From contig JAJFGM010000210.1 in NCBI GenBank assembly GCA_021776145.1, positions 1-13,914 of the forward strand: a stretch of 13,914 nt of DNA, read 5' to 3'. Below are positions 13,702 to 13,914 of the stretch, piece after piece (position 1 is the stretch's first letter; every line of letters starts with the position of its first letter). The position numbers and the translations under genes were made by a program. The DNA comes from Kiloniellaceae bacterium (GTDB lineage: Bacteria; Pseudomonadota; Alphaproteobacteria; Kiloniellales; Kiloniellaceae). Under the pieces are notes generated by a model that searched no databases, was not told the origin of the DNA, and worked only from the letters and a program-made list of their open reading frames with translations.

Positions 13702-13914
13702 CTAATCGAGCGACATCGCGACACGAAAACCGTTGGCCGAGTAGCGTACGTCGGAGTCGTAGTAGAAGCGGCTCGATGCGCGCAGATAGTCGGTTTTGTC
13801 TCGCCAGGACCCGCCGCGCAGAACGCGTTGACGGCAGTTGTCTTCCTCCCAGCTACTGCCATCCGCGGGATGACCCTTGTAGGAACTGTGCCAACAGTCG
13901 GAGACCAACTCCCA
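13702..13914 (-). CDS. SUMF1/formylglycine-generating-enzyme-like domain protein (C-terminal part)
   Basis: The gene enters from the right edge, so only the last 70 codons are visible and the start is outside. The fragment reads WELVSDCWHSSYKG, then DGSSWEEDNC, then RVLRGGSWRDKTDYLRAS, and ends NGFRVAMSLD. This is the standard C-terminal pattern of the FGE-sulfatase (SUMF1) fold: W-E-x-V-x-D-C-x-H, R-V-x-R-G-G-S-W, R-x-x-x-R, and G-F-R-V at the end. After GGSW, true sulfatase-activating enzymes carry a Cys pair that binds copper; here that stretch (RDKTDYL) has none, so sulfatase activation is unlikely. Many bacterial proteins use this fold as a C-type-lectin-like or uncharacterised module, sometimes fused to peptidase or kinase domains. 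What the N-terminal part is cannot be seen. Confidence 0.88.
   Translation of the reverse strand, partial: WELVSDCWHSSYKGHPADGSSWEEDNCRQRVLRGGSWRDKTDYLRASSRFYYDSDVRYSANGFRVAMSLD

Overview
The window is GC-rich and densely coded. It reads like a chromosome segment from an alphaproteobacterium, probably a marine or soil Rhodospirillales-like heterotroph. The basis is a Tat-exported TRAP transporter binding protein, the NNN-x-48-residue TPR protein type with the recurring phrase LAAQDPGHAGWQ, a TIGR02281-like membrane aspartic protease, a SUMF1-domain protein, and frequent GTG/TTG starts. I cannot name a genus from the sequence alone. No rRNA, tRNA, CRISPR array, phage gene or intact insertion sequence was seen.

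Left region (1-7097, all + strand): a tightly packed catabolic/transport block. It starts inside a molybdenum hydroxylase large subunit (xanthine dehydrogenase family, 5' end outside the window). After a short AT-richer spacer carrying five 15-bp tandem repeats come a complete tripartite TRAP transporter (DctP-DctQ-DctM), a TetR-family regulator resembling RutR in layout, and an MFS transporter. Gaps are 5-7 bases from DctQ onward. A strong hairpin lies between DctP and DctQ. The simplest reading is uptake of an organic acid or N-heterocycle, hydroxylation by the Mo enzyme, and local control by the TetR protein; the substrate is not readable from sequence.

Middle region (7104-9840, - strand): an amidase-signature enzyme that converges on the MFS gene, preceded on the same strand by a membrane-anchored TPR protein whose two central 48-residue repeats are almost identical in DNA. 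A 253-base divergent intergenic region (9841-10093) separates it from the right-hand block.

Right region (10094-12663, + strand): an M20 zinc deacylase (ArgE/DapE type), a MOSC-domain protein and a YdfG-like short-chain dehydrogenase. Together with the left block they fit a degradative pathway with oxidation, amide hydrolysis, N-deacylation and carbonyl reduction; this is inference from neighbourhood. Next is an intergenic region (12664-12822) packed with three hairpins closed by an outer 6-bp pairing, the most unusual non-coding structure here. The window ends with two - strand genes: a three-TM retropepsin-like protease and the C-terminal end of a SUMF1 (formylglycine-generating enzyme-like) protein that runs off the edge.

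I did not find a clearly new defence or mobile system. The best leads are the upstream repeats of dctP, the cloverleaf-like intergenic element, and the substrate-orphan Mo-hydroxylase/TRAP cluster.
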